A stretch of DNA of 64,000 bases from NCBI RefSeq assembly GCF_000617845.2, contig NZ_DF820425.1, positions 1,061,690-1,125,689 on the forward strand, read 5' to 3'. The notes under the pieces are model-generated. The model saw only the letters and a list, made by a program, of their open reading frames with translations, was not told where the DNA came from and made no database searches. Every line of letters begins with the position of its first letter. Within the stretch, counting starts at the first letter, position 1. The stretch is from Bradyrhizobium sp. DOA9. Its GTDB lineage: Bacteria > Pseudomonadota > Alphaproteobacteria > Rhizobiales > Xanthobacteraceae. A program made the position numbers and the translations under genes. Below are positions 63,362-64,000 of this stretch, piece after piece.

Positions 63362-64000
63362 ATGCCCACCATTTCGCTCGTCACCGGCGCCAGCCGGGGC
63401 CTTGGCCGCAATACCGCAATCGCCATCGCGCGTCGCGGCGGCGACGTCATCCTGACCTATCGCAGCGGCGCCGCCGCCGCCCGCGAGGTCGTCACCGAGA
63501 TCGAGGCGCTCGGCCGAAAAGCGGTCGCGCTCCAGCTCGACGTCACCTCCGTATCGAGCTTTCCGGCGTTCGCCGCGAAAGTCCGGTCGGCGCTGGCGGA
63601 GCACTGGCACACCGAGCGGCTCGATCACCTCGTCAACAATGCCGGCCAGGGCGAAATGGCTGCCATCGCCGAGACGACGGAGCAGCAGTTCGACGCGCTG
63701 TTCGACACCCATGTCAAAGGGCCGTTCTTCCTGACCCAGGCCTTGCTGCCGCTGCTCGGCGACAATGGCCGGATCATCAACTTCTCGAGCGGGCTGACGC
63801 GCGTGTCTTTTCCCGGCTTCTCGGCCTATTCCGCCGCCAAGGGCGCCATCGAGGTCCTGACCGTCTACATGGCAAAAGAATTCGGTGCGCGCGGCATCAC
63901 CGCCAACGTCGTCGCGCCGGGCGCGATCGAGACCGACTTCCTCGGCGGCGCCGTCCGCGACATGCCGGATCTGAACAAGCAGTTCGCGCAAATGACCGCG
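63362..64000 (+). CDS. SDR family oxidoreductase, 3' end outside the window
   Basis: 213 codons are visible with no stop. TGASRGLG near residue 8, NNAGQGEMAA near 94, Ser in INFSSGLTRVSF, and SAYSAAKGA with the catalytic Tyr and Lys are all present; VVAPGAIETDFLG is the C-terminal loop. A classical SDR, close to 3-oxoacyl-ACP reductase-like enzymes. Divergent from the AraC-lactonase pair and likely under the same regulator. Confidence 0.9.
   Translation, partial: MPTISLVTGASRGLGRNTAIAIARRGGDVILTYRSGAAAAREVVTEIEALGRKAVALQLDVTSVSSFPAFAAKVRSALAEHWHTERLDHLVNNAGQGEMAAIAETTEQQFDALFDTHVKGPFFLTQALLPLLGDNGRIINFSSGLTRVSFPGFSAYSAAKGAIEVLTVYMAKEFGARGITANVVAPGAIETDFLGGAVRDMPDLNKQFAQMTA

Overview
The window is high-GC chromosomal DNA from an alphaproteobacterium, very probably Bradyrhizobium or a close relative. 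Supporting signs are the split F1 ATP synthase operon (atpHAGDC without F0 genes), the mdh-sucCD-sucAB-lpd TCA block, the acnA/ccmABCDG pairing (cycVWZXY in rhizobial naming), DUF2794, DUF2336, DUF4337 and DUF6455 proteins, and many palindromic intergenic repeats of the kind common in that lineage. The genus is an inference from gene content; no search was run. Most of the window is core housekeeping DNA, densely packed with short operons.

Layout. 0-6 kb: the tail of rppH, then the F1 ATPase operon on the minus strand. 6-11 kb: rlpA (plus), priA (minus), xerC and a DUF4337 gene (plus). 11-24 kb: a minus-strand energy block, in transcription order zapE, mdh, sucC, DUF1579, sucD, sucA (E1), sucB (E2), an SDR, lpd (E3) and a small membrane protein. 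24-32 kb: vapBC, thpR, the tesA-like esterase divergent from a YbbA/YbbP-type ABC exporter, a Bax inhibitor-1 protein, a GNAT acetyltransferase, DUF2794 and an unannotated structured RNA with its own terminator. 32-46 kb: DUF1223 and acnA (minus), the cytochrome c maturation genes ccmABCDG (plus) interrupted after ccmA by an IS5-type element, yciB and ftsY (minus), an RluA-type pseudouridine synthase, a second, inverted copy of the same IS, and a DUF2336 gene. 46-51 kb: mtaB-dapF, a secreted GyrI-like/SIMPL pair and a membrane-proximal MBL hydrolase. 51-55 kb: ffh, then rpsP-rimM-trmD-rplS. 55-60 kb: leuC and leuD, separated by a cluster of small secreted proteins. 60-64 kb: a DXD glycosyltransferase, DUF6455, an AHL-lactonase-like MBL protein with an AraC regulator, and a divergent SDR cut by the window end.

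How it works together. The 11-23 kb block encodes malate dehydrogenase, succinyl-CoA synthetase and the complete 2-oxoglutarate dehydrogenase complex, complemented by aconitase at 33-36 kb and F1 ATPase at 0-6 kb. ftsY and ffh are the two protein GTPases of the SRP pathway. ccmABCDG encodes heme export and apocytochrome thiol reduction. leuC/leuD form isopropylmalate isomerase.

Most interesting items: (1) a long-hairpin RNA with an intrinsic terminator at 31.88-31.99 kb; (2) two near-identical inverted IS copies whose ends lie inside REP-like palindromes, one separating ccmA from ccmBCDG; (3) regularly phased direct repeats in the AraC/SDR divergent region; (4) an Irr ICE-like box between acnA and ccmA and a perfect CtrA-type box upstream of rlpA; (5) several families of dispersed palindromic repeats, including copies inside the atp and suc operons. 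No tRNA, rRNA or CRISPR array was seen.
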